Shown here piece by piece: positions 62,932 to 64,000 of a stretch of DNA of 64,000 nt. Positions within the stretch are counted from its first letter, which is position 1. Each line of letters begins with the position of its first letter. The translations under genes and the position numbers were made by a program. Under the pieces are notes generated by a model, which did no database searches, was not told the DNA's origin, and worked only from the letters and a program-made list of their open reading frames with translations. This DNA comes from Pelomonas asaccharophilus_A (GTDB lineage: Bacteria > Pseudomonadota > Gammaproteobacteria > Burkholderiales > Burkholderiaceae_C): the NCBI RefSeq assembly GCF_031458115.1, contig NZ_JAVDXV010000003.1, positions 186,001-250,000 on the forward strand, in the 5' to 3' direction.

Positions 62932-63216
62932 ATGACCGACCAAGAAATCTTTGATCGCCTCAGCAGCATCCTCGTCGAGACCTTCGACATCGAGGCCGAG
63001 CGCATCTCGCTACAGGCCAAGCTCTATGACGACCTCGATATCGACAGCATCGATGCCGTCGATCTCATCGTGAAGCTGAAGCCATTGGTGGGCAAGCGCC
63101 TTCAGCCCGAAGCCTTCAAGGCCGTTCGCACCGTGCAGGACGTCATTGACGCGCTGCAGGGGCTGCTGAAGGCCGATGCCGAAGTCGGCGACCAGCCGGC
63201 GGCGACCGCCGCCTGA
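62932..63216 (+). CDS. Acyl carrier protein 2
   Basis: This 94-residue ACP has the modified serine in YDDLDIDSIDAVDLIV. It differs clearly from ACP 1, so the two are likely to serve different partners or chain stages. It starts nine bases after ACP 1 stops. Confidence 0.88.
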   Translation: MTDQEIFDRLSSILVETFDIEAERISLQAKLYDDLDIDSIDAVDLIVKLKPLVGKRLQPEAFKAVRTVQDVIDALQGLLKADAEVGDQPAATAA

Positions 63217-63229
63217 CACGAGGCCTGCT

Positions 63230-63787
63230 ATGCGCTGGGCCTTGGTGCTGGCCCTGACGGCCGCGTATCCGCTGATCGTCTACTTCAGCCTGGGGCATGT
63301 CGAGCCCCGTTACCTCGCACTGCTGTTGCTGGTGCTGGGTGGTCTGCGCTGGCTGGCGGGCGGTGCGCAGGTCGTACAGGCGCGCTGGGTGGCACTGGCC
63401 GCCCTGGCGCTCGCCGCCAGCACGGCGCTGCTGAACGCCAGCCTGCCGCTCAAGCTCTACCCGGCTCTCGTGAACGCCGTGCTGCTGGTGGTGTTCGGCC
63501 TCAGCCTGGTGCGCGGACCCAACATCGCCGAGCGCCTGGCGCGCCTTCAGGACCCCGTGCTGGACGACCGCGCGCTGGCCTACACCCGCAGCGTCACACA
63601 GGTGTGGTGCGGCTTTTTCGTGCTGAACGGCAGCTTGGCGTTGGCCACGGCGCTGTGGGCCACCGAAGAAGTCTGGGCGCTCTACAACGGACTCATCGCC
63701 TACGTGCTGATCGGCCTGCTGATGGGCGGCGAATGGCTGCTGCGCCGCGCGCTGCGCGCCAAGTACGCGCGCGAGGCCGCGGCATGA
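63230..63787 (+). CDS. Membrane protein of aryl-polyene-type cluster
   Basis: This 185-residue protein has five or so membrane helices and belongs to a family (COG4648-like) usually found between ACPs and AMP-ligase genes of aryl-polyene clusters. Its molecular role is unknown. The ATG at 63230 overlaps no neighbour; the stop overlaps the ligase start (ATGA). Confidence 0.75.
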   Translation: MRWALVLALTAAYPLIVYFSLGHVEPRYLALLLLVLGGLRWLAGGAQVVQARWVALAALALAASTALLNASLPLKLYPALVNAVLLVVFGLSLVRGPNIAERLARLQDPVLDDRALAYTRSVTQVWCGFFVLNGSLALATALWATEEVWALYNGLIAYVLIGLLMGGEWLLRRALRAKYAREAAA

Positions 63788-64000
63788 CGCCGGCTCAGCG
63801 CCTGGCCGCGCTGCTGACGTTGCCTCCGCCCGCCGTCATCGGCTGGCGGCGCGACGTGCCGGTGTCGGGCGCCGAGTTCATCGAAGCCGCGGGCCGCTGG
63901 CAGGCCGCTTTTGCCGCGCACGGCGGCCAACGCTTCGCGCTGTACTTCCAGGACAGCCTGCACTTCGCCGCCGCGCTGTTCGGCCTGTGGCAGTCGGGCA
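63784..64000 (+). CDS. AMP-forming acyl-CoA synthetase/ligase-like protein, partial
   Basis: Only the first 72 residues are present before the window ends. The N-terminal pattern WRRDVPVSGAEFIEAAGRWQ and RFALYFQDSLHFAAALFGLW is typical of the beginning of adenylate-forming enzymes. In aryl-polyene clusters this position is occupied by a ligase that loads an aryl starter onto an ACP. Catalytic motifs lie outside the window. Confidence 0.75.
   Translation, partial: MTPAQRLAALLTLPPPAVIGWRRDVPVSGAEFIEAAGRWQAAFAAHGGQRFALYFQDSLHFAAALFGLWQSG

Overview
The window looks like a chromosomal segment of a high-GC betaproteobacterium of the order Burkholderiales, probably near Roseateles, Mitsuaria or Rubrivivax. 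This rests on the GC-rich third positions, the proteobacterial GshA-type glutamate-cysteine ligase, a Bug-family periplasmic binding protein, an atpIBEFHAGDC operon and the start of an aryl-polyene type cluster. I see no rRNA, tRNA or CRISPR array. All identifications come from reading motifs by eye; no database search was run.

Positions 1 to about 9765 look like one end of a genomic island sitting inside comM (yifB), whose 5' half lies at 9766-10685 and stops within its Walker B motif. From left to right the island end carries: a sensor protein cut off at the window edge; a hemerythrin-like protein; a receiver protein with a soluble PAS histidine kinase; a translationally coupled three-gene operon on the minus strand (sigma-70-like factor, ParB-like protein, SNF2 helicase) preceded by three copies of a 20-bp repeat; a small unknown protein; and a coupled zinc-ribbon / cytosine-C5 methyltransferase pair next to the comM junction. 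No restriction nuclease, integrase or transposase is visible. The sigma-ParB-SNF2 operon with its iterons is my best candidate for an undescribed system, possibly defence or island maintenance, but that role is inference.

From 10.7 to 26.5 kb the chromosome is ordinary. It holds a sigma-54/NtrC-type torF-glnK-amtB nitrogen operon, a diguanylate cyclase, gshA, a TonB-dependent receptor, a coupled kup / amino-acid permease / benE run, and gshB coupled to a DUF885 hydrolase. From 26.6 to 44.6 kb come a DUF4124 protein, a metallophosphoesterase-membrane fusion, an FAD monooxygenase with a divergent MarR regulator and binding protein, a TPR metalloprotease, a FUSC transporter, and formaldehyde detoxification genes (frmA, a lactonase, fghA). 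These are followed by a TetR-regulated hydrolase, the ABC-F protein Uup and a receiver protein with an unusual C-terminal domain. Several intergenic repeat families lie here.

From 44.8 to 53.6 kb a MocR regulator faces a tightly packed amino-acid run: EamA exporter, DUF2917, racemase-like protein lacking one catalytic Cys, aminotransferase, GNAT, PhzF, VOC protein and AlaX. A second GNAT and an SMP-30 lactonase follow. The complete ATP synthase operon occupies 53.6-61.0 kb behind a clear promoter. The final 3 kb starts an aryl-polyene/fatty-acid-like cluster (chain-length-factor-like ketosynthase, acyltransferase, two ACPs, membrane protein, acyl-CoA ligase) that runs off the right edge.
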